In this document: positions 17,909-26,168 of the stretch, piece after piece
Position numbering within the stretch: the first letter of the stretch is position 1
Layout of the letters: every line of letters starts with the position of its first letter
From: Sphingomonas kyeonggiensis
GTDB taxonomy: Bacteria > Pseudomonadota > Alphaproteobacteria > Sphingomonadales > Sphingomonadaceae
NCBI RefSeq assembly: GCF_014204495.1
Contig: NZ_JACHLN010000002.1
Location: 1,364,001 to 1,428,000 of the forward strand
Length of the DNA: 64,000 nucleotides
Direction: 5' to 3'
Position numbers and translations under genes: made by a program
Notes under the pieces: model-generated
What the model was told of the DNA's origin: nothing
Databases searched by the model: none
What the model saw: the letters and a program-made list of their open reading frames with translations, nothing else

Positions 17909-19585
17909 TTAGCCCGCGATGCGCTGCGGCTCCACGCCGCGTGCCCATTCGAGGAAGGCTTCCTCCTCCATCGGCGTCGCCACCGCATAGCCCTGGAGCA
18001 CGTCACAGCCGATGACACGCAGCACGGTCGCCTGGTCCTCGGTCTCGATGCCCTCGGCCACCGCTTCGCAGTTCAGGCCATGGATCAGGCCGATCACCGC
18101 CTGGGCGATGGTCCGCGCCTCGGCGCTGTCGGCGACATGCTCGATCAGGCTGCGATCGAGCTTGATCCGGTCGATCGGCAGCCTGCGCAGGCGCGCGATG
18201 TTCGAATAGCCGGTGCCGAAATCGTCGATGGCGATGGTCGCGCCGTCGTGGCGCAGCAGCGCGATCGCCTCAAGCACTTCGCTCGAGCAGTGCATCGCCA
18301 GCGTCTCGGTGATCTCGAGCTCGAGCAGGTTGGCCGGCGCATTGGCCGCCAGCATCGCCTCGCGCAGCATCCGGAAGAAGCTGGCATGATCGAGCTGCCG
18401 CGGACTGATGTTCACCGCCATGCGCTGCTGGATGCCGAGGCGGCCCCAACGCGAAATGGTCTCGGCAACGCTCTCCACCACCCACTCGCCGATCTCGACG
18501 ATCAGGCCGGTCTCCTCGGCGCGCTGGATGAAGGCACCGGGCATCTTGAGCCCGTCCGGATGGCGCCAGCGCAGCAACGCCTCGGCGGCGACGATACGGC
18601 CATCCGTGGCGGAGACCTGGGGCTGGTAGACGAGCGTGAACTGGTCCTTGTCGACCGCTTCGCGCAGGTCGCTCTCGAGACGCGCGCGCTCGGCGATCTC
18701 GGCGGCGAGGATCTCGGTGAAATGTTCGGCGCGGCCACGGCCCATCGCCTTGGCATGGTACATAGCGGCATCGGCGGCGCGCATCAGGTCGTGCAGCGTC
18801 GTGCCGTGCTCCGGGCGCAGCGCGATGCCGATCGAAGCACCGATCGACACTTCCTGGTCGGCCAGGTCGAACGGTTCGGACAGCGCGTAGAGGATGCCGC
18901 GGCCGATCCGCTCGGCTTCCCGCACATTGCGCAGCGCCGGGAAGAACATGGTGAACTCGTCGCCGGCCAGCCGGCCGATCAGCGGCGGACGTGCATCGGC
19001 TTCGGCGGCGAAGCGATCGGCGACGGCACGCAGGCGATTGGCGACCATGCCGAGCAGCGCATCGCCCGTGGCGTGGCCCAGCGTGTCGTTGACATGCTTG
19101 AAGCGATCGAGATCGATGAAGAACAGAACCGCGACCGCGCCCGGCGGCAGATCCGCGAGCATGCGCTCGGCCGTGCGACGGAAATTGGTGCGATTGGGCA
19201 GCGACGTCACCGGATCGAACATCGCGAGCCGCTGGACGCTTTCCAGATTGGCGTGGAGCTGGCGGAACAGTCCGTCCATGGCGCGCGCCAGGGTCGGTAC
19301 CGATTCATGCACTTGCGGCGGAATGCCGCTCTGGAGGTCGCCATTGGCGGCGCCCTGGAGGCGCTCGATCGCGGCGTCGATGGCTTCGGCGGTGGAGGCG
19401 ATGCTGCGCTCGGCCGAGGCCCAGCACATCACGCCGCAAACGATCGCGGCGATCAGCGCGCGACCGGCGGTCTCGACGGTGATCATGCCGGGGGTGGAGG
19501 CAGCAGCCAGCGCAAGGATGAACGCCACCGCACCGGCGCACATCGCGAAGGCTATCGCACGGCTCTTGAGCGAAAATCCTTCCAC
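17909..19585 (-). CDS. Membrane-anchored GGDEF-EAL protein (cyclic di-GMP turnover)
   Basis: A 558-residue protein. Two hydrophobic segments (about residues 10-30 and 40-57) anchor it in the membrane, and a linker leads to a GGDEF domain (about 120-290) and an EAL domain (about 300-550). The GGDEF active-site loop is AGDEF (207-211). The first Gly is replaced by Ala, a change that some active cyclases tolerate. EAL motifs are intact: EALLRW at 335-340, the ELEITETLAM segment, DDFGTGYS and AEGIET. I expect phosphodiesterase activity, with cyclase activity uncertain. The start is GTG at 19583-19585. It is a plausible regulator of EPS or motility. Confidence 0.9.
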   Translation of the reverse strand: MEGFSLKSRAIAFAMCAGAVAFILALAAASTPGMITVETAGRALIAAIVCGVMCWASAERSIASTAEAIDAAIERLQGAANGDLQSGIPPQVHESVPTLARAMDGLFRQLHANLESVQRLAMFDPVTSLPNRTNFRRTAERMLADLPPGAVAVLFFIDLDRFKHVNDTLGHATGDALLGMVANRLRAVADRFAAEADARPPLIGRLAGDEFTMFFPALRNVREAERIGRGILYALSEPFDLADQEVSIGASIGIALRPEHGTTLHDLMRAADAAMYHAKAMGRGRAEHFTEILAAEIAERARLESDLREAVDKDQFTLVYQPQVSATDGRIVAAEALLRWRHPDGLKMPGAFIQRAEETGLIVEIGEWVVESVAETISRWGRLGIQQRMAVNISPRQLDHASFFRMLREAMLAANAPANLLELEITETLAMHCSSEVLEAIALLRHDGATIAIDDFGTGYSNIARLRRLPIDRIKLDRSLIEHVADSAEARTIAQAVIGLIHGLNCEAVAEGIETEDQATVLRVIGCDVLQGYAVATPMEEEAFLEWARGVEPQRIAG

Positions 19586-19665
19586 TGCGCTCGCTCTTCC
19601 CCCCAGGAATCCCTCGGAGACCGGCGAATCCCGACCTCGACCCCCGGAAACATGCCAGACAGAAG

Positions 19666-20232
19666 TTAAGAATTTTCCCGGGGGCGGCGCAGCACGATGT
19701 AGAGCGCACCGGCCCCGCCGTGGCGCGGATGCGCGGTTCTTACGGCAGCGATACGATCGGAATGGCGCGACGAGGCGAGCCAGTCGCCCACCGCCGCGCG
19801 GATCGCGCCGCGGGCATGCGGGCGCTCGGATTCCGGGCGCGGCGGCTTGCCGGTGACGAGCAGCAGCACGCGGTCCCCCCGCCCGATCGCGACCTCCAGC
19901 CCGAAATCGAGCCGGTCATAGGCCGAGGATAGCGTGTGTCCGTGCAGGTCGACCGTCGATTCGGGCGAGACCAGGCCGCGCGACAGGCGGCGATCCCAGG
20001 ACGCGTCGAGGGTATTGGCCGCCACCCTGCGCGCCGGCGGTGGCGTCGGCACTGGCGGGCGCAGTGGCGGCACCCGTCCCTTCACCTTGGGCGCGCCTGG
20101 CACCGGCAGGGGTGCCGGCGTCGTCGGTTTATCGAGCGCCTCGACCGACTTGACCGGACGTGCCGCAAGCGGGGTGACGCTGGCGATCACCCGTTTCCAC
20201 AGCGCCGCTTCCTCGGGCGCGAGGCGCCTCAC
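19666..20232 (-). CDS. Smr-domain protein
   Basis: A 188-residue protein. Residues 1-95 are low-complexity, Pro- and Arg-rich, and probably disordered. Residues 98-188 form an Smr domain with the signatures VDLHGHT and RHGGAGALYIVLRR. Smr domains, named from MutS2, nick or bind branched DNA or RNA. Its ATG overlaps the mltA stop by 4 bp, so it is coupled to mltA, and Tim44, mltA and smr form one operon. The 80-bp gap to the GGDEF/EAL gene holds no clear terminator. Confidence 0.88.
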   Translation of the reverse strand: MRRLAPEEAALWKRVIASVTPLAARPVKSVEALDKPTTPAPLPVPGAPKVKGRVPPLRPPVPTPPPARRVAANTLDASWDRRLSRGLVSPESTVDLHGHTLSSAYDRLDFGLEVAIGRGDRVLLLVTGKPPRPESERPHARGAIRAAVGDWLASSRHSDRIAAVRTAHPRHGGAGALYIVLRRPRENS

Positions 20233-21557
20233 CGCTGGCGGGTCGGCGTCGGCGCCCCGGCGATCGGCGCACCACCGAGCCGGCTGAGGGTGCCCAGCGG
20301 CAGCAGCAGCCAGGCCGTGCCACGCGAGTTCATCCCGCCCGCGATCGCGCGCGCATCATCACCCGCGCCCCAGAAGGTATCGACCCGGTTCGGCCCCTTG
20401 ATCGCCCCGCCGGTATCCTGCGCGATCCACAGGCCATTGGCCTCGGCCCGGTCCATCGAGAGGAACACCGGCGCACCCAGCGGGATGAACTTGGGATCGA
20501 CCGCGGCGCTCACCTGCCCGGTGACGGGCAGGCCCAGCGAACCATTGGGCCCGGCGCCCTTCAGCTCCTGGAAGAACACATAGCTCTTGTTCTCCCACAT
20601 GATCTCGCGCCCCTCCTCGGGATGGGTGCGCAGATATTCCATGATGCCCTGCATCGAGGCCTTGCCCGGCTGGAGCAGGCCGCGGTCGCGCATCAGCGCG
20701 CCGATGCCGACATATTCGCGGCCGTTCTGCCCCGCGAAACCGATCCGCATCACCTGCCCGTCCGGCCCGCGCAGGCGGCCCGAACCCTGGATCTGGAGGA
20801 AGAACAGCTCGATCGGATCCGCCGCCCAGGCGATCTCCAGCCCGCGCCCTTCCAGCGCCCCCTGGTCGATCTCCTTGCGGTCGTAATAGGGGATGAAGGT
20901 CTTGCCCGCGACACGGCCGCGGATCTTCTTGCCCTTCATGTCATTCGAGAACTGGCCGAGATCGACTTCGATGATATCGTCCGGCTTGGCATAGACCGGC
21001 ACGCCATAGCCCGAGCGATGATGCTTCGTGCCGGCGATCTCAGGCTCGTAATAGCCGGTCGCTTGTGCCCGCCCGTCGGCTATTTGGACGGATTCGAACC
21101 ACCGAGAGAAGAAGGCGCGGGAATCGCGTTCGGGCCAGGTTTTCGCGGCGTCGCAGGCGGGTTGCCAGTCACGGCCCTGGGTAAGTCCGCTGACATCGGT
21201 GCGACGCACCAGCGACGGGCAGCTCAGCCGGAACGCGACCAGCGCGCGCGCCGCCGCGTCGTCGCTCAGCGGCAGCGAATCGAAGGCCGGCCCCGGGATC
21301 AGCCCGGCCGAAGCCGCGGTCAGCGTGCCGGCGGGCGCGGCCGGCGCCGGATAGGCGGCGAGCGGCACGGCCGGGATCGGCTGGCGGACGGCGGGATTGC
21401 CATGCGGCTCGGCCACGCGGCCACTGTCACGCGGACGCTCGCGCGGGACTTCGCGGGACGGCGGCGGCGCATAGCCCGGCTCGACCGAATGCGGCACCAC
21501 GCCACCCGAGCAGGCGCCCAACAACGCCGCGAGCGCGACTCCCCCCCAGATACGCAT
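20229..21557 (-). CDS. mltA: Membrane-bound lytic murein transglycosylase A
   Basis: A 442-residue lipoprotein. It starts MRIWGGVALAALLGACSGG with lipobox LGAC; a GAGGGGG Shine-Dalgarno lies just before the ATG at 21555-21557, so the longer open frame is rejected. A Pro-rich spacer leads to the MltA barrel (about 170-330) and the 3D domain with AQDTGGAIKGPNRVDTFWG, which carries the catalytic Asp. It cleaves peptidoglycan to 1,6-anhydromuropeptides at the outer membrane. The order Tim44-like, mltA, smr, with secB divergent, is common in alphaproteobacteria. Confidence 0.95.
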   Translation of the reverse strand: MRIWGGVALAALLGACSGGVVPHSVEPGYAPPPSREVPRERPRDSGRVAEPHGNPAVRQPIPAVPLAAYPAPAAPAGTLTAASAGLIPGPAFDSLPLSDDAAARALVAFRLSCPSLVRRTDVSGLTQGRDWQPACDAAKTWPERDSRAFFSRWFESVQIADGRAQATGYYEPEIAGTKHHRSGYGVPVYAKPDDIIEVDLGQFSNDMKGKKIRGRVAGKTFIPYYDRKEIDQGALEGRGLEIAWAADPIELFFLQIQGSGRLRGPDGQVMRIGFAGQNGREYVGIGALMRDRGLLQPGKASMQGIMEYLRTHPEEGREIMWENKSYVFFQELKGAGPNGSLGLPVTGQVSAAVDPKFIPLGAPVFLSMDRAEANGLWIAQDTGGAIKGPNRVDTFWGAGDDARAIAGGMNSRGTAWLLLPLGTLSRLGGAPIAGAPTPTRQR

Positions 21558-21568
21558 GTGCTGCCCCC

Positions 21569-22243
21569 TCAGGCTTCGTCGGTTTCGACGAGCTTCCAAT
21601 TGGGATCGTTGCTGCGGAGACTCCGGGCGAACGTCCAGATGTCGTGCGTCTCGACCGCATCGCTCAGCGAGCCGGCGATGACATTGCCGTCGGCGTCGCG
21701 GGTGACCGCGGCGATATCGGCATCGAAGCGCACGGTGATGCGGGCGCTCTTGCCCTCGACCACGGCGTCCGAGATCATCGCGCGTTCGATCGCGACCAGG
21801 CGATTCTCCAGCACATGGCCGGCGGCCTTGCGATCGGCGATCGCCTGCGAGAAGCCGGCGCGGACATCGTCCTCGACCAGCCAGGCCAGCGTATCCTCGT
21901 CGCCCTTCCAGAAGGCCTCGAGGATCATCTTGTACGCGCTCTTGGCGCCATCGATGAACTGGGCGACGTCGAAGCTGGAATCGGCGGCGATCACGGCCTT
22001 GAGCCCGCTCTCGGCACCCGTCTCGATCACGCGCGGATTGATGTCGCGTGCTTCGGGCGCCTGATCGATGGTGCGCTGCGCCGGCGGCACCGCCACGCGC
22101 TCTTCGCTGGGCTTGGGCAGCGCCTGCTCATGACCGGTGCGCTTGCCAAGCACGGCATAGAGTCGGAGTGCCAGGAACCCGGCCACCATTGCGAACAAGA
22201 TTATCGTGTACACTACGCCTCCAAACGCTTCGCCGGTTAACAT
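21569..22243 (-). CDS. Tim44-domain protein, TimA-like
   Basis: A 224-residue protein: one membrane helix at residues 8-27 (VVYTIILFAMVAGFLALRL), a charged linker, and a C-terminal Tim44-like domain (about 95-220; motif VAQFIDGAKSAYKMILEAFW). Bacterial Tim44 homologues sit on the inner membrane; their exact role is not settled, but they are related to the mitochondrial import motor subunit. The ATG at 22241-22243 is used; the open frame continues to a TTG. It lies 11 bp before mltA and is divergent from secB. Confidence 0.88.
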   Translation of the reverse strand: MLTGEAFGGVVYTIILFAMVAGFLALRLYAVLGKRTGHEQALPKPSEERVAVPPAQRTIDQAPEARDINPRVIETGAESGLKAVIAADSSFDVAQFIDGAKSAYKMILEAFWKGDEDTLAWLVEDDVRAGFSQAIADRKAAGHVLENRLVAIERAMISDAVVEGKSARITVRFDADIAAVTRDADGNVIAGSLSDAVETHDIWTFARSLRSNDPNWKLVETDEA

Positions 22244-22287
22244 AGGCCTAAGCGGCGCGCGTTTCAAATCCGGGCAATCCGTGGGAA

Positions 22288-22316
22288 TTGAAACACGTGC
22301 GCCCGCCTGCTAGGCG
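22288..22316 (+). promoter_or_regulatory. Possible secB promoter
   Basis: TTGAAA (22288-22293), a 17-bp spacer, and TAGGCG (22311-22316), 57 bp before the secB start. The -35 is good and the -10 poor, so this is tentative. Confidence 0.35.
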
Positions 22317-22373
22317 CGCAACCGATCCAACGCTTCAACAGCGTGAAACTTTCCGGATAAAGAGGTAGTTGAA

Positions 22374-22886
22374 ATGGCCGAGAACGACACGATCGCCGAA
22401 TTCGGCGAGCCCGCAGCCAACGGTGTGGACACCACCCCGGCCGCCGGCCTGCTGTCGCAGTATGTGAAGGACTTCTCGTTCGAGAACCCGAATGCGCCGG
22501 CCATCTTCCAGAGCCAGACGGCTCCGGCGATCGACGTGCAGTTCAACATCGGCTCGGGCAAGGTTGCCGACGAAGTGTTCGAAGTCGTGCTCAAGATCGA
22601 AGTGCGCGCGACCGCCGAGAGCCAGACCGCGTTCATCGTCGACCTGGCCTATGCCGGCCTGTTCGGCATCCGCAACGTGCCCGAGGGCGAAGCGCTCGAC
22701 GCCTTCCTGCTCGGCGAGGCTCCCCGCCTGCTCTTCCCGTTCGCCCGCCGCGTGCTGGCCGACGCGGTGCGCGACGGCGGCTTCCCGCCGCTGATGCTTG
22801 AGCCGATCGATTTCGGCGGCATCTACCTGCAGCAGCGCGCCGTGAACGAAGGCGGCCTGACCGGCGAAGTGGCAGGCGAAGCCTGA
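22374..22886 (+). CDS. secB: Protein-export chaperone SecB
   Basis: A 170-residue protein with the SecB core: YVKDFSFENPNAP, then QFNIGSGKVADEVFEVVLKI, YAGLFGI, and LFPFARRVLADAVRDGGFPPLMLEPIDF. SecB keeps preproteins unfolded and delivers them to SecA. The N-terminal 30 residues are an acidic, Ala/Pro-rich extension. It is divergent from the Tim44-mltA operon and is followed by a REP-like palindrome and then murJ. Confidence 0.97.
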   Translation: MAENDTIAEFGEPAANGVDTTPAAGLLSQYVKDFSFENPNAPAIFQSQTAPAIDVQFNIGSGKVADEVFEVVLKIEVRATAESQTAFIVDLAYAGLFGIRNVPEGEALDAFLLGEAPRLLFPFARRVLADAVRDGGFPPLMLEPIDFGGIYLQQRAVNEGGLTGEVAGEA

Positions 22887-22924
22887 TCCGATAGTCTGGG
22901 AGACTGGGCCTCGTGACCTTTGAC

Positions 22925-23032
22925 CGTCACCCCCGCGAAAGCGGGGGCCCAGCTCCCACGCTGTCCCGTTTCACAGCCGCGGTCGGTTGCGGCTTCTCTC
23001 CGAGATGGGTTCCCGCTTTCGCGGGGATGACG
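22925..23032. repeat. REP-like inverted repeat between secB and murJ
   Basis: The left arm starts CGTCACCCCCGCGAAAGCGG at 22925, and the right arm ends CCCGCTTTCGCGGGGATGACG at 23032. The loop is longer than in the other copies. The right arm ends 8 bp before the murJ start, so a folded transcript would lie over or next to the ribosome-binding site. Confidence 0.75.
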
Positions 23033-23040
23033 GGGACGCA

Positions 23041-24609
23041 GTGAAGCTCGCGCGCACCCTGGGCTCGGTCGGTGGGCTTACGCTGGCGAGCCGCGTGCTC
23101 GCGCTGGTGCGCGATTCGTTGCAGGCACGCTATGTCGGCGCCAATTTCGCGTCGGACGCGTTCCTGGTCGCCTTCCGGCTGCCCAACATGTTCCGCGCCT
23201 TCTTCGCGGAAGGTGCCTTCTCCTCGGCCTTCATCCCGATGTTCAACCGCAAGCTCGCCGAGCATAACGGCGAGCGCGGGCCGGCCTTCGAGTTCGCCGA
23301 GCGCACCCTGGCGGTGCTGTTCGCCATCCTGGCGCTGATGACGGTGGTGATGCTCGCCGCCGCCTGGCCGCTCACCGCGCTGCTCTCGGGCGGCTTCCAC
23401 AAGCAGGCGCCGACGCACGACCAGTTCGCCTTCGCGGTCGAGCTGAGCCGGATCACCATCCCCTACCTGATGCTGATCTGCCTGGCCTCGCTGCTGGGCG
23501 GCATCCTCAATTCGCTCGACAAATTCTGGGTCAACGCCGCGGCGCCGATCCTGCTCAACATCGCGATGGTGACGGCGCTGTTCGTCTTCCACGGCACGCC
23601 CGAGCAGACGGCGCGCGCGCAGGCGATCGCGGTGCCGCTGGGCGGCGTGGTCCAGCTGCTGTGGCTGTGGTTCGCCTGCCGCGCCGCCGGCGTGTCGCTG
23701 CGCCCCCGCCTGCCCCGGCTAGATCCCGAGGTGAAAAGGCTGATGAAGCTGATCCTGCCGGCCGCGCTCGGCGCCGGCGCGGTGCAGCTCAACCTGGTCA
23801 TCTCGACCGCGCTTTCGGGCTATCTGCTCGGCGAAGGCTCGATCTCGTTCATCTATTATGCCGACCGGCTCAACCAGCTGCCGCTCGGCATGATCGGCAT
23901 CGGCCTGGGCACCATCCTGCTGCCGACCGTCTCGCGGCTTCTCGGCGCCGGCAAGGACGCCGAGGCGATGGAGACGCAGAATCGCGGCATGGAGCTGGCG
24001 CTGTTCCTGACCCTGCCCGCAATGGTCGCGCTGATCGTCGCCGCCGAGCCGATCGTGCGCGGGCTGTTCCAGTACGGTCACTTCACCGCCGACGACACGG
24101 TGAAATGCGCCTGGGCGCTGGCCGGCTTCTCGATCGGCCTGCCCAGCTATGTGCTGGTCAAGGTGCTGACCCCGGGCTTCTATGCCCGGCAGGACACGAA
24201 GACGCCGGTGCGCTTCGCCATGATCTCGGTGGTGGTGAACATCGTCGCCAACCTCGCGCTTATCCCTTCGATCGGCCATATCGGACCGCCGCTGGCGACG
24301 GCGCTTTCCTCCACCGTCAATGTCTGGCTGCTCTATGCGGCGCTCAGGAAGCGCGGGCATTTCGTGGCGGACACGCAGCTGAAGCGCCGGCTGCCGCGGC
24401 TGGCACTGGCGGCGGTACTGATGGGCGCGGCGATCTTCGGCTTCGAGGGACTGCTCGATCCCTGGCTGAGCGGGTTCCTGTGGCAGCGCTACGCGGCACT
24501 GGTGGTGCTGGTGGGCGCGGGCGTGGCGATCTATTTCGTCGCGTGCTTCGTGACGCGGGCCTTCCGGGTTTCGGATCTGAAGGCGCTGGTGCGGCGGCGG
24601 CGGGCGTAA
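23041..24609 (+). CDS. murJ: Lipid II flippase MurJ
   Basis: A 522-residue polytopic protein with about 14 helices and the MurJ/MviN signatures: SRVLALVRDSLQARYVG, RLPNMFRAFFAEGAFSSAFIP at the N-terminus and YYADRLNQLPLGMIGIGLGT in the middle. It flips lipid II across the inner membrane for peptidoglycan synthesis. I took the GTG at 23041, which gives (M)KLARTLGSVGG; the open frame reaches 22987 but that stretch is part of the REP-like palindrome. Another palindrome follows 12 bp after the stop. Confidence 0.95.
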   Translation: MKLARTLGSVGGLTLASRVLALVRDSLQARYVGANFASDAFLVAFRLPNMFRAFFAEGAFSSAFIPMFNRKLAEHNGERGPAFEFAERTLAVLFAILALMTVVMLAAAWPLTALLSGGFHKQAPTHDQFAFAVELSRITIPYLMLICLASLLGGILNSLDKFWVNAAAPILLNIAMVTALFVFHGTPEQTARAQAIAVPLGGVVQLLWLWFACRAAGVSLRPRLPRLDPEVKRLMKLILPAALGAGAVQLNLVISTALSGYLLGEGSISFIYYADRLNQLPLGMIGIGLGTILLPTVSRLLGAGKDAEAMETQNRGMELALFLTLPAMVALIVAAEPIVRGLFQYGHFTADDTVKCAWALAGFSIGLPSYVLVKVLTPGFYARQDTKTPVRFAMISVVVNIVANLALIPSIGHIGPPLATALSSTVNVWLLYAALRKRGHFVADTQLKRRLPRLALAAVLMGAAIFGFEGLLDPWLSGFLWQRYAALVVLVGAGVAIYFVACFVTRAFRVSDLKALVRRRRA

Positions 24610-24621
24610 CCTTCCTATTTT

Positions 24622-24704
24622 CGTCATCCCCGCGAAGGCGGGGATCCAGAGTCGCCAAGGACATCGCTCTGTTACCCTGGATCCCCGCCTTTGCGGGGAT
24701 GACG
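24622..24704. repeat. REP-like inverted repeat between murJ and trpS
   Basis: Arms CGTCATCCCCGCGAAGGCGG(..)ATCCAG (24622-24649) and CTGGATCCCCGCC(..)GCGGGGATGACG (24677-24704) pair almost perfectly around a 27-bp loop. This is the clearest consensus copy of the family. The remaining 200 bp to trpS shows no other feature that I recognise. Confidence 0.85.
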
Positions 24705-24903
24705 GAGAAGAGAGCGCGCGCCACCCTTTCGCCGGGGAACGGAGAATGGCGGCGGAGAGGCCGACAAAGCCCTACCCCTCGCCCACCCCAGCCGCTACAG
24801 CGCCCCCGTCCCTGACATCATCGTGCGGCTGCGTCCCCGCCGTCTCGGACCCGCGGCCCGTCCAAAGGCCGAACGGTCAGCCCGGGCGTGGAAGGAATAT
24901 TCA

Positions 24904-25893
24904 ATGCGCGTCGTTTCCGGCATTCAGACCACCGGCAATCTGCACCTCGGCAACTATCTGGGGGCGATCAAGAACTGGGTGGCGATGCAGGACCAGGGAG
25001 AATGCCTGTTCTTCCTCGCCGATCTCCATGCACTGACGGGCAACATCTCGCCGCACGAGCTAGCCAATTCGACGATCGAGATGGCCGCGACGCTGATGGC
25101 GTCGGGCATCGACGATCGCGCGATCCTGTTCAACCAGGCGCGCGTGCCCGCGCATGCCGAGCTGTGCTGGATCCTCAACGGCACCGCGCGCATGGGCTGG
25201 CTGAACCGCATGACCCAATGGAAGGACAAGGCCGGCAAGAATCGCGAGGGCGCGAGCGTCGGCCTGTTCACCTATCCGGTGCTCCAGGCGGCGGACGTGC
25301 TGGTCTACAAGGCGACGCACGTGCCCGTGGGCGAGGACCAGAAGCAGCATCTCGAGCTGGCGCGCGATATCGCGACCAAGTTCAACACCGACTATGAAGT
25401 CGAGCTGTTCCCGCTGCCCGAGCCGTTCATCTCCAAGGCGGCGCCGCGGATCATGTCCCTGCGCGACGGCAGCGCGAAGATGAGCAAGTCCGATCCCTCG
25501 GACCTGTCGCGGATCAACCTGTCCGACGATGACGACACGATCGCGCAGAAGTTCAAGAAGGCGAAGACCGATCCGGAGCCGCTGCCCGATTCGTTCGAGG
25601 CACTGGCGGAGCGGCCCGAGGCGAAGAACCTGGTGACGATCTTCGCCGCCTTGTCGGACCGCGATCCGCAATCGGTGGTGGCCGAGTTCGCCGGCCAGGG
25701 TTTCGGCGCGTTCAAGCCGGCGCTGGCCGACCTCGCCATCTCGGTGCTGTCGCCGGTGCGCGAGCGGCTCAACCAGCTGCTCGGCGACCGCGCGGCGGTG
25801 GGCGCGCAGCTCGCCAGGGGCGCGGCGCGGGCGAGCGAGCTGGCGGCACCCACACTGCTGGCGGCGCAGAAGGCGGTCGGGCTGCAGGTCTAG
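24904..25893 (+). CDS. trpS: Tryptophanyl-tRNA synthetase
   Basis: A 329-residue class I synthetase. The HIGH-type signature is GNLHLGNYLG (residues 12-21) and the KMSKS loop is AKMSKSD (about residues 197-203). The PVGEDQKQHLELARDIA segment is typical of bacterial TrpRS. The ATG at 24904 gives the family N-terminus MRVVSGIQTTGNLHLGN; the longer open frame upstream is not conserved in character. It is flanked by repeats on both sides. Confidence 0.97.
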   Translation: MRVVSGIQTTGNLHLGNYLGAIKNWVAMQDQGECLFFLADLHALTGNISPHELANSTIEMAATLMASGIDDRAILFNQARVPAHAELCWILNGTARMGWLNRMTQWKDKAGKNREGASVGLFTYPVLQAADVLVYKATHVPVGEDQKQHLELARDIATKFNTDYEVELFPLPEPFISKAAPRIMSLRDGSAKMSKSDPSDLSRINLSDDDDTIAQKFKKAKTDPEPLPDSFEALAERPEAKNLVTIFAALSDRDPQSVVAEFAGQGFGAFKPALADLAISVLSPVRERLNQLLGDRAAVGAQLARGAARASELAAPTLLAAQKAVGLQV

Positions 25894-25918
25894 GACGGGC
25901 GACTCTCGCGCCTTTTCA

Positions 25919-26062
25919 CTCCCCTCCCTGCAAGGGAGGGGTTGGGGGTGGGTTGCGAGCGCAGCGAGCTCAACGAGACGATAGCCTTGAACAGCGGAGG
26001 CCGGGCATCGAGCCCGGCCTCCGCTAACCCACCCCTTGCCCCTCCCTTGCAGGGAGGGGAAT
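25919..26062. repeat. Second inverted-repeat element with a nested perfect hairpin
   Basis: The outer arms, about 36 bp each, are at 25919-25954 (containing CCCCTCCCTGCAAGGGAGGGG) and 26026-26062 (containing the complementary CCCCTCCCTTGCAGGGAGGGG). Inside lies a perfect 11-bp stem GGAGGCCGGGC / GCCCGGCCTCC at 25996-26006 and 26012-26022. This family is different from the REP-like one. It fills the gap between trpS and the CAP-domain gene. Confidence 0.75.
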
Positions 26063-26168
26063 GTTAACTGCCTATACGGACTGAACTGCTACTCCCCCGG
26101 ACATCACCGGACTTCGGGGAGGGAACAGTTATGGGTACCACCGGGTTTCTGTGCGCGGAGAGTGCCTG

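Noticed and set aside
22987..23040. N-terminal extension of MurJ
   Set aside because: The first 18 codons read through the REP-like palindrome; the GTG at 23041 starts the conserved region.
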